Shown here: piece after piece, positions 32,921-42,544 of the stretch
How positions within the stretch are numbered: the stretch's first letter is position 1
Layout of the letters: every line of letters begins with the position of its first letter
Assembly (NCBI GenBank): GCA_002503845.1
Contig: DASO01000014.1
Span: 54,809-118,808 of the forward strand
Direction of reading: 5' to 3'
Source of the DNA: Euryarchaeota archaeon UBA24
GTDB taxonomy: Archaea > Halobacteriota > Halobacteria > Halobacteriales > Hikarchaeaceae
DNA: 64,000 bases
Notes under the pieces: generated by a model
Seen by the model: only the letters and a program-made list of their open reading frames with translations
Told to the model about the DNA's origin: nothing
Database searches by the model: none
Made by a program: the position numbers and the translations under genes

Positions 32921-34665
32921 AGTTTTTGTACGTGACGGATATCGATAGCAACTCCTCGAGAACTTTGTTGCATCTCAGGACCGCTCATAATCGCCCTTCC
33001 AACTGCGAAAGCCAAAGGACCTTGGACAAGGACCTCATCGCCAGATCTAATGGTTTCAGGGGCACTAACCACTCCGGGGGCGAGTACACTTCCTTGGGGG
33101 ACAAAATTGTCGATGGTAACAGTTGGGATATTAAATTTTGAATTTTTTAATTTATTGGCACCATGCAAGGTTAGAGAAAAAAGTCCATATTCAGGTAACA
33201 AAGTAGCAATTTGATCGGTGTCAAATATCCTTCGGGCAAAATATTTTCCTTTGAGTGTGCAGTCGGTGAATAATAAATCTCCCACGCCATTTCCAAATTG
33301 GTAGTCTGCGATTGCTTGGGCCTGATAGAGCATACGCTCACGGCGGGAATAATGAGATACGAGAGACAATGCATTATCTAAATTTTGCAGAGATTCTGGA
33401 GAAAGTGGATGATCTACTACAGTGTACTCAATCGGAATACGAGAATTTTTAGTGGCCAGTTCGACGATATCTCGGTATCCCCCAGAGGGGACGTGTGCGA
33501 TTATATTTGGATAAGAATTTGACTCAATATATTGCGATAATAATTTCGAGATTCTATTAATCTCATCGGAACTCCAATTTCCCGTTACAACCGTGTCATA
33601 ATGTTGTGCAGGATATGTTAACTCTAATTCTTGAGGTATGATTCCAAGGGGTGATGAGATAGACACTTTATGACCACGGAAGCGGATTGATTGATGGAAA
33701 AATCGATGGCTCTTTGACTTTGAATAGGGCTTTTTTGCAGAACATGGTACGAGTACTAAAGGATGTGTGAAGCGATTTTTATACCGTGTGAGAATGCGCT
33801 CTTGGAAGCGGGTTATTTCAATGCGGTTTAGTGAGTCTTCGGTGGTGGCGATGAATCCTTCCGTGCGTGCGACAGGGGTTCTTTGTTCCAAGTAATGTGA
33901 GTTCGAATCCAGATAACGAAAAGCTGCAGTTAGCCACGTGTCATGGCGAACCTGGCCTTCAAGATAATCTCGTATGCGGTTTGATCGAACATATTGTGTA
34001 ATGAGAGAAAGCTCATTTTTCAGAGTGTTGATATTATGAGTGGCACAATCCTCATTTGTGAATTTATCTATAGAGACAGAGCAGGAGGGACAGTGGCAAG
34101 GTAGTTCGTCTAAATTTTCTAAGGAATAGTCGCCCGTAGGCAATAGATACGTTCCTTGTAGTCCAGATAACACTGCGCGTGTCGTGTCGAAAAGGTCTAT
34201 GCCTAAGTAAACAAAAAATGATAGATTCTGAGGAGTAGCAATACCAGGTAAGTAGAGTGCAGAATCAGGGGGTATTGATATCTTTGTTTGGATGATATCG
34301 TTGCAAAATTTATTAGGGGGACCAAGGGGATGAGATGTGGTGGATAAGATATAAGCATCTGTGTGTAGATCGGAGGCTGTTTTTGGCGAGATGACGGCTG
34401 CGGTGGGAGAATCTATATCAGGGGGTTCAACAAAAAAAGCATCTTCGAGGACGGGTTCGGTTCCAGAGGGGAATCCTCGGTGAGGCAAAATAAGAAGTTT
34501 ATCAATAGAAGGGGAAGATGGTATTTCTTTTTCAGTTGCCCATAAGCTTCCAGAATTGTGGAGAAAGTCATCGCAAATGGCAGGAGTGGGGAGAGGTGTT
34601 GGAAATCGTAATTTTCCCAGGCGGGCAGATCCATCCCGGTGTGTAACTTCAAAATATTTGGTCAT
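32917..34665 (-). CDS. arcS: Archaeosine synthase ArcS
   Basis: tRNA-modifying enzyme that attaches lysine to preQ0-tRNA at position 15, giving the intermediate cleaved by RaSEA. 582 residues: a Tgt-like barrel lacking the nucleophile in the N-terminal half, a CHCPSCS zinc site near residue 190, the central block LVPCSAKKPYSKSKSHR near residue 300, and a C-terminal PUA domain (about 505-582) that binds tRNA. It follows tgtA by 24 bases, so both are one unit. Confidence 0.9.
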   Translation of the reverse strand: MTKYFEVTHRDGSARLGKLRFPTPLPTPAICDDFLHNSGSLWATEKEIPSSPSIDKLLILPHRGFPSGTEPVLEDAFFVEPPDIDSPTAAVISPKTASDLHTDAYILSTTSHPLGPPNKFCNDIIQTKISIPPDSALYLPGIATPQNLSFFVYLGIDLFDTTRAVLSGLQGTYLLPTGDYSLENLDELPCHCPSCSVSIDKFTNEDCATHNINTLKNELSLITQYVRSNRIRDYLEGQVRHDTWLTAAFRYLDSNSHYLEQRTPVARTEGFIATTEDSLNRIEITRFQERILTRYKNRFTHPLVLVPCSAKKPYSKSKSHRFFHQSIRFRGHKVSISSPLGIIPQELELTYPAQHYDTVVTGNWSSDEINRISKLLSQYIESNSYPNIIAHVPSGGYRDIVELATKNSRIPIEYTVVDHPLSPESLQNLDNALSLVSHYSRRERMLYQAQAIADYQFGNGVGDLLFTDCTLKGKYFARRIFDTDQIATLLPEYGLFSLTLHGANKLKNSKFNIPTVTIDNFVPQGSVLAPGVVSAPETIRSGDEVLVQGPLAFAVGRAIMSGPEMQQSSRGVAIDIRHVQKL

Positions 34666-34689
34666 TGTAAGAATTCTAGTTGTGCCATA

Positions 34690-36171
34690 TTAGGAGGATA
34701 GGTTGATAAATTTTACATCATCGGATAGAGTTTCTAAAATTGTTTGGGGCCAATTGTTATGTGCGAATGTGAAGGCTGTTTCGGGGTGGAGAGAAACTAG
34801 AGTTGAGATTCCAACTGCGGCTTGTTTGAGTGAAATTGAGTCAGTAGTAAATGGAATTTCTGCAGTGAGAGGATATGTGTGGGATAGACTATAGGGGAAA
34901 GGACCAAAAGGTGGTTTTACGTATAAAATTTCACTATAATTGGAAGTAGAGAAAGGAGGAACAATATCTGTTGTTAATAGCACATTTGTTCCAATATTGA
35001 TTCGGGATAGGTGATTATGGTGTCTTACTATTTCGGGCCGAAGGGGACTCAAATCGGAAATGTGGAAAAATGTTCCTTTCACAGAGGGATCCTGTCTTTC
35101 GAGTTGTGCAGAATATTGAAATAGTGCTCGACATCCATCAAGCATGGCGGGGTGGGAAGCAGATCTGAGTTCGACTAGTTCGAGAAGATTTCCTTCTTTT
35201 ATTGCAACTTTGATTCTCTTTAATTCTCCAAAACTAACGTAAAGGTTGTGCTCTGCCAACAAAGATTCACACTCTAATTTAGATAAATTTTGGAGTTCGG
35301 ATGGTGTATAGGCAGAACATACGGGGCAATAGCAAGGAAAATGATCTAAATCTACAAGTTGTTTTGTTCCTTGAGTGGTGAGATATGACCCCCGTCTAGC
35401 GTACAGGGCATAAGCAGCAGAGTCGAATAAATCGCAACCTGCAGCGACTGCTAGAGCAAACATCATTGGATGGCCAGCGCCAAAAAGATGAACAATAGCG
35501 TCGAATCCAAGACCACGTTTAGTAGCCATGATGATATCAACGACATCTTTAAACCTATATTGTGTAAGTAGGGGAACGGCGGCCCCGATGGGGAAAACGT
35601 CGAATCCGAGAGCATAGGCATGCTTAGCCGCTTGTTCTCGTAAATCAAGATGGGTAGAACCTTGGATGGGGGCGGATATGAGCATATCACCATCGACTAA
35701 TGATTTGGATAGTTCCAATCGTTCGAATGTGGTTTCTAAATCTAGCTGGGCGGTTTCAAGAGGGGCATCGGGGGGAGTGGGTATATCAAGAGGAGTTGCG
35801 ATATCAGAACCTATAGCATTCTGGAAATGAATAATTTCAGAAGTGGTGACATCTACATTTCCGTATTCTGCTAGCTGGAAAGACCCTGAATCAGTCATAA
35901 TTGCACCGGGGAAATCTAAGAATTCATGGAGCCCTTTCTCAAGGGATTCGGCGTGGAGGTGATCATCTTGGTGGATGATGTAAGAGTTAGTTATGAGGAT
36001 TTGGGCACCGAATTTCGAGGCTAGAGTTGATGGGGAAATGGTTTGTAATTTTGGATTTATCACGGGGAGAAGTGCAGGGGTTTCAACTACGACATTAGAT
36101 CTAGGAACTGTAAAATGTCCAATTCTACCGTTTGCATCACAATCACGGAGATCAAAAAGGCCCTGAGTCAT
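34690..36171 (-). CDS. tgtA: Archaeosine tRNA-guanine transglycosylase
   Basis: Exchanges guanine-15 in the tRNA D-loop for preQ0. 493 residues, with the catalytic Asp in MTDSGSFQ (D94) and a zinc site CYCPVC with a further Cys and His about 20 residues later (ECESLLAEH). After the catalytic barrel comes an accessory region (about 345-493) in place of the full PUA domain, as in haloarchaea where the PUA is found in ArcS. Divergent from hyuA. Confidence 0.93.
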   Translation of the reverse strand: MTQGLFDLRDCDANGRIGHFTVPRSNVVVETPALLPVINPKLQTISPSTLASKFGAQILITNSYIIHQDDHLHAESLEKGLHEFLDFPGAIMTDSGSFQLAEYGNVDVTTSEIIHFQNAIGSDIATPLDIPTPPDAPLETAQLDLETTFERLELSKSLVDGDMLISAPIQGSTHLDLREQAAKHAYALGFDVFPIGAAVPLLTQYRFKDVVDIIMATKRGLGFDAIVHLFGAGHPMMFALAVAAGCDLFDSAAYALYARRGSYLTTQGTKQLVDLDHFPCYCPVCSAYTPSELQNLSKLECESLLAEHNLYVSFGELKRIKVAIKEGNLLELVELRSASHPAMLDGCRALFQYSAQLERQDPSVKGTFFHISDLSPLRPEIVRHHNHLSRINIGTNVLLTTDIVPPFSTSNYSEILYVKPPFGPFPYSLSHTYPLTAEIPFTTDSISLKQAAVGISTLVSLHPETAFTFAHNNWPQTILETLSDDVKFINLSS

Positions 36172-36260
36172 TGGAGTGCCATAAGGGTGTATGAAGCAAA
36201 AGTAGTTCGTAAAAAAAGTGACAAATGAGAAGTTGACATGGTGGGGGAATTAAAGCCAAA

Positions 36261-36270
36261 AAATATAATA
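36261..36270 (+). promoter_or_regulatory. TATA-like element upstream of hyuA
   Basis: AAATATAATA lies about 47 bases before the hyuA ATG, implying a transcript leader of about 20 bases. It is the only strong A/T TATA candidate in the 141-base tgtA-hyuA divergent gap. Confidence 0.4.
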
Positions 36271-36312
36271 AGGTGGTGGGCAAAAAAGGAACAAGTGAGA
36301 TAAAAGGTATAA

Positions 36313-38259
36313 ATGAAGAAAGATTTGATTACGGTGAATATTGATGTGGGGGGAACTTTTACAGATGGATTTTTCGCGTGGGGGAATAGATTAGTCTCTG
36401 CGAAAGTCCCAACTACAGGGCACGATTTGACGGTTGGTTTTATGGAATGTATTGAAAGTGGGGCTGAAAAAATGGAAATGGGCCTATCTGAATTTTTATC
36501 GAAGGCTAGTATGGTTAGATTCTCTACTACAATGGGGACTAATGCCATTATAGAAAAAAAGGGGATGCAAATTGGGTTACTAGTCACTTCTGGGCAAGAG
36601 GGAGAGCTTTATTCTGTAGAAGGTGAATTCAAAGTCAGCGATTATTTTGTCAATCCAGAATTGATAGAAGGTGTAGAGGAAGAAATTGACATAGAAGGAA
36701 AGGTAATCATAAAACCAAAAGTAGAACAAACGCTAAAAGCCGTAAAAAAATTGCAAGAATCCGGGGCTCGAATGATAGTGATTTCATTGAAGAATAGTTA
36801 TTGGAACGATGCCAATGAAAGAGAGGTTAAAAGATTAATTCAAGAAGAATACCCTCGCCACTATTTAGGATCAGTTCCTACATTAGCTTCGTTTGAAGTT
36901 TCATCTCGTCCTGATGATTACCGTAGATTGAATACAGTCGTGGGAAACGCATATATTCATCGTCCGATGAAAGTTTCATTATACAGAGCAGAAGACAAAA
37001 TAAGGTCTCACATATATAATAAACCTCTATTTATTGGCCACTCTAGTGGGGGGGTTGCGGCAGTAGCTAAGACGAGAGCGATAGATACTCTGAATTCAGG
37101 ACCAGTTGCGGGAGTTTTTGGGGTTAAAGCTCTCTCGGATGAATATCAGGTAGACATTATTGGAGCAGATATGGGAGGTACTAGTTTGGATCTGAGTGTT
37201 GTAAGAAAAGGAGAACTTCCATTAGAATTAAGTCATGAAATAGAAGGATTACCAACACATATTCCCGCAATAGCAGTTCAAACAATAGGGGCGGGGGGAG
37301 GTTCAATAGCAAAGGTGGTACAGGGAGAACTCCAAATAGGTCCGGAATCCGTGGGTGCAAATCCCGGTCCAGCTTGTTTTGGGAAGGGTGGAAAAATGGC
37401 AACAGTGACTGATGCTGATGTAGTTTTAGGCAGAATAAGTTCAGATTTTTTCCTAGGGGGAAGATTGGAATTATCAGTGGATAAAGCCCGGAAAGCTATG
37501 GAAGAGCACGTGGTTGGGGAGAGGAAAAATAAAATCGAAGAAGCAGCAAATGAAATAATAGAAGGTGTTGAACAAAAAGTAAAGGACTCGATCGTAAAAG
37601 TAGGTTCAGGGATTGACACTGTTGTGGCTTATGGGGGTGCTGGGCCCATGCACATGACAGGGTTAGTTAAAGAAAAGGGCATAAAAAGGATAATAATTAC
37701 ACCGCATTCGGCTATTTTTTCTGCGTTTGGGGAATCAATGATGGGCATTCTCCATACATACACGAGACCACTGTTGCAAAAATCCAATGTAGAAGAATTA
37801 ATTAATCAGATGAAAATGGATGCAGAGAAAGATATGAAATCTGAGGGATTTTCTTCAGATGAGATCAAATTCGATGTAGATGCCATAAGTTATGATCCGA
37901 GTGAGAGAGTAGATGGATTTGTGCCTATAGAAAAAAAGAGAAAGAAAGATGAGCTTGTTACATTAAGGCTTCATGCTAGAGGCGAGGCTCCAGTATCTGT
38001 TTTTACGAGGGGAAAATGTGGAGAAGAAAATCCAGAAATTGCCAAAATAGGAGAACGAGAAGTGATATGGGGAGATGAGAAAATATCTACTCCAGTGTTT
38101 ATATTTGAAAAATTGCAGAAGGGAGCAATTGTAGAAGGACCAGCGATCATTGAGTCAATAGACACTACAATACCAATTGTGGAGGGTACTTTTTTTCGGG
38201 TGGATGTCATAGGAAACGGGATCATAGGATCCAAACGATCAGATATCGTGGTTTCATAA
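36313..38259 (+). CDS. hyuA: Hydantoinase A / oxoprolinase family ATPase
   Basis: ATP-dependent ring-opening or carboxylating enzyme of the HyuA/5-oxoprolinase/acetone-carboxylase family, 648 residues. Actin-like ATPase motifs are DVGGTFTDG (about residue 12), GTNAI, GADMGGTSLDLSV (about 286) and AYGGAGPMH (about 443). HyuA normally works with a HyuB subunit, but no hyuB is adjacent: the next genes run on the other strand. Substrate (hydantoin, oxoproline, ketone) cannot be told. Tentatively linked to the OFA transporter nearby. Confidence 0.88.
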   Translation: MKKDLITVNIDVGGTFTDGFFAWGNRLVSAKVPTTGHDLTVGFMECIESGAEKMEMGLSEFLSKASMVRFSTTMGTNAIIEKKGMQIGLLVTSGQEGELYSVEGEFKVSDYFVNPELIEGVEEEIDIEGKVIIKPKVEQTLKAVKKLQESGARMIVISLKNSYWNDANEREVKRLIQEEYPRHYLGSVPTLASFEVSSRPDDYRRLNTVVGNAYIHRPMKVSLYRAEDKIRSHIYNKPLFIGHSSGGVAAVAKTRAIDTLNSGPVAGVFGVKALSDEYQVDIIGADMGGTSLDLSVVRKGELPLELSHEIEGLPTHIPAIAVQTIGAGGGSIAKVVQGELQIGPESVGANPGPACFGKGGKMATVTDADVVLGRISSDFFLGGRLELSVDKARKAMEEHVVGERKNKIEEAANEIIEGVEQKVKDSIVKVGSGIDTVVAYGGAGPMHMTGLVKEKGIKRIIITPHSAIFSAFGESMMGILHTYTRPLLQKSNVEELINQMKMDAEKDMKSEGFSSDEIKFDVDAISYDPSERVDGFVPIEKKRKKDELVTLRLHARGEAPVSVFTRGKCGEENPEIAKIGEREVIWGDEKISTPVFIFEKLQKGAIVEGPAIIESIDTTIPIVEGTFFRVDVIGNGIIGSKRSDIVVS

Positions 38260-38280
38260 ATCCAAGGTGAAGAAGTGGGA

Positions 38281-39177
38281 TTAAAGAGATCCCATTAAGT
38301 TGTGGATAGTCTCGGGCGGGGTTTGAATAGGAATGGTCCATTCACTAGATAGGAGTGTATTGCAAGGGATAGAATCAAGGAATGTGTTGACTGAATCAAT
38401 TTCGGGGGAAAAGGTAGAAGAGGGAATTCCAAGGGCGAAATGAATACCAGAATCTTGTGCAGATTCTATAGATTTTTCTGGAGAAGGTGTCGATCCAGTT
38501 ACCAAATCGAACCCCAAATCTGCTGCACCTTTAATTTGAGTAGGAGAAGTTTCTCGAGTGATTAATGCTCCGAAAGCTTCGTAATGGGCTATGATGTTGG
38601 GCAGAGGAGAGAGTGTTTGTACATAAAGAGGGTCGGATAGGGACAATCCGTTGGGATCGAGGAGTGCAATTCCATCTGCCCCAGATTCTAGATAAGAGTT
38701 AGCAAGTTGAGAAAGAGCCTCCTCAACAGAAAAAAGAACTTCTTCCCTGATTGAATCATCATTTTTACTAGAAGGAGATAGGAGAGAATTTGATATAATT
38801 TCTGGACTGGATATCCCACCTATAATAGCGCAGTCGAGAGATTCTTTTAGGCGGGATGTTACAGACAAAACTTGGGGAATTCTTCCACCGGTTAAGATGG
38901 AATCCACATCCATATTGAGGGCATCTTCCATGGTGTGAATATGTCCATCCTCGTGAGGATGCAGATAGCCCATCGCCGTAGTTTCTAGTGTTGTATCGAA
39001 AGAAACACAAAGTGCAGGTAGATCGAACAGATCTACAGCATTATGCAAAGATTCATAAAGGTTGTTTTCATTGGATTCCATTTCAGCTACATCAAAAGAA
39101 GAAAGTTTTGCTGCGAGCTCATAAAGCCAGATTAAAGGGGAAGGATTGGGTCCGAAAAGTGATAGAAATGAATCCAT
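38281..39177 (-). CDS. Uroporphyrinogen decarboxylase / methylcobamide-methyltransferase-like TIM-barrel protein
   Basis: 298 residues that resemble the UroD/MtaA superfamily: an N-terminal region with LCVSFDTTLE, a central YLESGADGIALLDPNG strand-loop (about residues 162-177), and LGFDLVTGSTPS followed by a C-terminal helix. It is shorter than true UroD (about 340-350). The UroD Arg-containing N terminus is not evident, so haem synthesis is unlikely. A methyl-transfer or corrinoid role is possible but unproven. Eight bases separate it from the OFA transporter gene upstream. Confidence 0.5.
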   Translation of the reverse strand: MDSFLSLFGPNPSPLIWLYELAAKLSSFDVAEMESNENNLYESLHNAVDLFDLPALCVSFDTTLETTAMGYLHPHEDGHIHTMEDALNMDVDSILTGGRIPQVLSVTSRLKESLDCAIIGGISSPEIISNSLLSPSSKNDDSIREEVLFSVEEALSQLANSYLESGADGIALLDPNGLSLSDPLYVQTLSPLPNIIAHYEAFGALITRETSPTQIKGAADLGFDLVTGSTPSPEKSIESAQDSGIHFALGIPSSTFSPEIDSVNTFLDSIPCNTLLSSEWTIPIQTPPETIHNLMGSL

Positions 39178-39185
39178 TAGATGTG

Positions 39186-40475
39186 TTAATTAGGGGAAGC
39201 GGCAGGGGGTCGGAGTAGCAATGCTGATCCACCAGCACATAAAGCCAATCCTGCACCGATTAGGAAGGTCGCAGTCCAGCCAGCAGATACGACAAGCCAT
39301 CCAGCAACAGCCCCACCGAATATACCTCCCCATACTTTTCCAGAGTAGAGAAGAGCATAGTTTGCAGATGAATTTTTTGAACCATAATAATCTGCGACAA
39401 CACTAGGGAATAAGGTGTATTGAGGGCTCCAGAAAAACGTTGCTATGAATACAGAGAAGATGAAACCTATACTGAGACCCATATAACCGAAGAAGAGAGT
39501 CCCAAGAAGGCCTAAACCACAAAGGGCGAATGAAATTGCCATCGCACGTTCACGGCTAAATCCAAGTGAAATTCCAGGAATACGGTCATCTGAGATATAT
39601 CCCACAACCAACCGTCCAACCCCACCTGCGATGGGGAGTATAGTTGCAGATGCAGTCACCGCCGCAAAGGTCAAGCCTAGATTTTCAGCTAGTAGAACTA
39701 CTTTTGCTGTCAAGGTTAGACCGGCACCACTTACTGCGACAAACATTAAATACATTAACCAAAACTGCCAAGTTTTGATCATTTGACCTGACGTGAATTC
39801 GTTGGATTGGGATGGTGATTGAGTGGATTTTTTCTCAGAAACCGATTTGGTGATATTGGTTTTAAGCCAGTTTTCAGGGGGGTCTCGAAGGATAATTGCC
39901 CCCACAATAACTCCGATTAGTATCAATAGACCCATGTTTTGGAGGACATCGGGATAGCCAGCTGCAGTTGCATTTACTCTAACGTAGGGTATAAAAAGAG
40001 CACTCCCACCGGCAAAAGCCATTGTTCCTATTCCTGTTGTAAGCCCTCTTCGGTCTGGGAACCATTTTAGAGCCGTGTTAACAGCCACGGTGTAGATGAT
40101 ACCCACACCAATTGCCCCTATAGAATATAGAACGTATATTTGCCACACTTCGGTTGCCTGAGAAATTCCAATGTAACCCCCACCAGCTAGAATTCCTGCG
40201 AGAAGAGTTAATTTCTGAGGACCATACCTATCCCTCCACCAACCGACGGGGAATTGAGATCCTGCTTGGAATATAACAAAGAGTGTGAATACCACGCCTA
40301 AAACACTTAACGGAACGCCTAGACTATCTGCCATGGGGCCTTCGATAGAAGACCATACGTACTGATAGGGACTGACTAAACCCATCATTAATGCTGCGGC
40401 TATAATTTGCCACCATCTAGAAAAACCCAATATCTCGCGGGAAAGCGCCGGATAATCGGGAGATGAACTATTCAT
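39186..40475 (-). CDS. Major facilitator transporter, oxalate/formate antiporter (OFA) family
   Basis: 429 residues with 12 predicted membrane spans. The MFS signature after span 2 appears as WWRDRYGPQKL (about residues 77-87). The first span region with YQYVWS and the VNTALKWFPDRRGLTTG segment (about 129-146) are typical of OFA carriers of oxalate, formate or small organic acids. A charged cytoplasmic loop after span 6 (about 205-230) is Ser/Lys-rich. It precedes the UroD-like gene and may share its transcript. Confidence 0.85.
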   Translation of the reverse strand: MNSSSPDYPALSREILGFSRWWQIIAAALMMGLVSPYQYVWSSIEGPMADSLGVPLSVLGVVFTLFVIFQAGSQFPVGWWRDRYGPQKLTLLAGILAGGGYIGISQATEVWQIYVLYSIGAIGVGIIYTVAVNTALKWFPDRRGLTTGIGTMAFAGGSALFIPYVRVNATAAGYPDVLQNMGLLILIGVIVGAIILRDPPENWLKTNITKSVSEKKSTQSPSQSNEFTSGQMIKTWQFWLMYLMFVAVSGAGLTLTAKVVLLAENLGLTFAAVTASATILPIAGGVGRLVVGYISDDRIPGISLGFSRERAMAISFALCGLGLLGTLFFGYMGLSIGFIFSVFIATFFWSPQYTLFPSVVADYYGSKNSSANYALLYSGKVWGGIFGGAVAGWLVVSAGWTATFLIGAGLALCAGGSALLLRPPAASPN

Positions 40476-40531
40476 GGTAGAGAGAAGTTGTCTGTAGGCA
40501 TTATAGTTACGAGTGTGAAAATTAGATGGAA

Positions 40532-41119
40532 TTAGATGTTTTGAACATCTAGTAAGTTGTGTGCAATGATGATCGATTGATCGGCGTGTAAAGAGACGGG
40601 TCCGAGATTAATGGTTGTTTGAATGTATGCATTCAATATGTCAAGTTCAGAAGGGGAGAAATTTTGATGATCTGAAAGAATGAATATGGGTTCGGGAGGG
40701 AACACGAATGTTTGAGAGGAAAGACCACGCTCATCTAGGTGGATGAAAGTTCCACTTGGATCAACAGAATTTAACAATGACTTAAGGTCCCGTTTCGAAA
40801 TGTAGATTCCAGGGGTACTCTCTAGTTCAATTTGGCCAACGATTTCTGGTATTTTTTCTAACGCTTTTTTTATCAAAGCTGCAATACACCTCTCATCGGG
40901 ATGTAAATAACGTGTTTCGGAGCTTTCAATTCGAATAGAAATTTTGTTTTGTAATAAAAGATAAACTCGGACATTGTTCCGTAGTGCATGTGAAGTCAGA
41001 AGAGATGCCCCGACACACCTACAAAGTATATCCATTCTCCCTCCACTTCCGGGGAGGTCATTGAGAGAAAAATCAGGTGTTATTGTTGCGGTGTGACTTA
41101 TCACTATGAATTGCCGCAT
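40532..41119 (-). CDS. trmY: tRNA (pseudouridine54-N1)-methyltransferase TrmY
   Basis: SPOUT methyltransferase that converts pseudouridine-54 of tRNA to N1-methylpseudouridine. 195 residues from the ATG at 41119 (MRQFIVISH). The LPGSGGRMDILCRC segment near residues 22-36 and a C-terminal knot region with FILSDHQNF fit the archaeal TrmY family. It is divergent from pus10, whose product makes its substrate. Confidence 0.9.
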   Translation of the reverse strand: MRQFIVISHTATITPDFSLNDLPGSGGRMDILCRCVGASLLTSHALRNNVRVYLLLQNKISIRIESSETRYLHPDERCIAALIKKALEKIPEIVGQIELESTPGIYISKRDLKSLLNSVDPSGTFIHLDERGLSSQTFVFPPEPIFILSDHQNFSPSELDILNAYIQTTINLGPVSLHADQSIIIAHNLLDVQNI

Positions 41120-41210
41120 AGACCCATTTTTATTACAAGGGGTAAATCTCCATCGGTATATAGTGACCATTGTTAGGCAAAAATAGTTGGGACGAATGCA
41201 GAATTACTTA

Positions 41211-41224
41211 AGTTTTATCAATAA
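41211..41224 (+). promoter_or_regulatory. TATA-like element for pus10-rnhB
   Basis: AGTTTTATCAATAA is centred about 23-24 bases before the pus10 ATG at 41240, consistent with a leaderless or nearly leaderless mRNA. Confidence 0.45.
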
Positions 41225-41239
41225 TAGTAGTACATAGAG

Positions 41240-42544
41240 ATGGATCTGTTTGAACAAGTGGAAGAGATAATGGGTCAGGGAGAGATTTGTGATTCTTGCT
41301 TAGGTCAGATATTTGCAAATAGAGGACATGGTTTGACTAATAGAGAGAGAGGGAGGGCTTGGAAAACCGTATTGGCCATGGAAAATGAGAAAATTGTGGA
41401 AAGGGAAGTGGATTGTTGGGTGTGTTTGGGGGAAAGTTATCGATTTAGAGAATGGGCGGATTTGGCCGTGGCAGAAGTTAGAGAAATTGAATTTGAAACG
41501 TATAAAATTGGCACTAAGATGTCTCCGTTACTTGACGAGAATGCTAAATTATTAAGGGAGCTCGTGGGAATATCAGTAGATTCAGGTGAGTTTCTCAAAA
41601 CAGAAATGAATCGAGAGGTTGGGAAAATTATAGGAGATAGGACGGGGAAATCTTTTCAAGAGGATAGTCCAGATATAGTGATACTGTTGGATGTTTCGAC
41701 TAGATCTGTCGAGATTCAGGTGAGTCCAATATGCATATATGGGAGGTATAAGAAATTGATCAGAGGGATTCCGCAAACTAAATGGCCATGTGGCGAATGC
41801 AAGGGGAAAGGAACAAATTCAGAGGGTGTATGTGAGCGGTGCGGTGGTTCTGGAAAGCAATACGAAGAGAGTGTGCAAGAGTTGATAGATTCGGTGGCAA
41901 TTGGGGCTACAGAAGGGGAGAGTTCTACATTCCATGGTGCAGGGAGAGAAGATATTGATGCGAAAATGGTGGGTACAGGGAGACCATTTGTAGTAGAAAT
42001 TAAAACCCCTAAAAAAAGGTCTGTAGATCTTCAAATATTAGAAGAAAGTATGAACGAAGCTGCAACTGGGAAAGTAGAAGTGGAACTAGAAGGTATCGTG
42101 AGTAGAAAAATGGTGGCACATATAAAAGAGTTGCCTGCGTCAAAAACATACGAAGTTGGAGTTAAATTTGAAGATGTTGTAGAAAAAAAATTATTAAAAA
42201 AAGCGCTCGAGGTGTTAGAAGGGGTTGAAATTGAACAAGAGACCCCTACGAGAGTTATCCATAGGAGGGCAGATAAAACTAGAGTGAGAAAAGTGTATTC
42301 TGCGAAGGGAGAGCTGATAAGTCCTACGGGAGCGAATTTAGAAATCCACGGGGAAAAGGGACTTTACATAAAAGAACTAGTTAGCGGAGACAATGGTAGA
42401 ACAAAGCCTAACTTGGCGGAGTTAGTAGGAGTAGAAGCCGTGGTAGAAACATTAGATGTGATTTCAGTAGTTGCGGAGGGTGGTAGTTTCCGTGTTCCAG
42501 AGTATATGCTTAGGCAAAAAGAAAGTAAGGATATGGAGAAATAA
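41240..42544 (+). CDS. pus10: tRNA pseudouridine(54/55) synthase Pus10
   Basis: Makes pseudouridine 54 and 55 in the T loop of archaeal tRNAs. 434 residues. An N-terminal zinc/THUMP module has C17/C20 and C59/C62, a second knuckle reads WPCGECKGKG with a later CERCGG, and the catalytic Asp sits in GAGREDIDAKM (about residues 234-244). Its last base overlaps the rnhB ATG. Divergently paired with trmY, which methylates its product at position 54. Confidence 0.93.
   Translation: MDLFEQVEEIMGQGEICDSCLGQIFANRGHGLTNRERGRAWKTVLAMENEKIVEREVDCWVCLGESYRFREWADLAVAEVREIEFETYKIGTKMSPLLDENAKLLRELVGISVDSGEFLKTEMNREVGKIIGDRTGKSFQEDSPDIVILLDVSTRSVEIQVSPICIYGRYKKLIRGIPQTKWPCGECKGKGTNSEGVCERCGGSGKQYEESVQELIDSVAIGATEGESSTFHGAGREDIDAKMVGTGRPFVVEIKTPKKRSVDLQILEESMNEAATGKVEVELEGIVSRKMVAHIKELPASKTYEVGVKFEDVVEKKLLKKALEVLEGVEIEQETPTRVIHRRADKTRVRKVYSAKGELISPTGANLEIHGEKGLYIKELVSGDNGRTKPNLAELVGVEAVVETLDVISVVAEGGSFRVPEYMLRQKESKDMEK

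Noticed and set aside
38281..39177. UroD-like gene as evidence of methanogenesis or haem synthesis
   Set aside because: It is short and lacks clear catalytic landmarks of UroD or MtaA, and there are no methyltransferase or corrinoid genes beside it.
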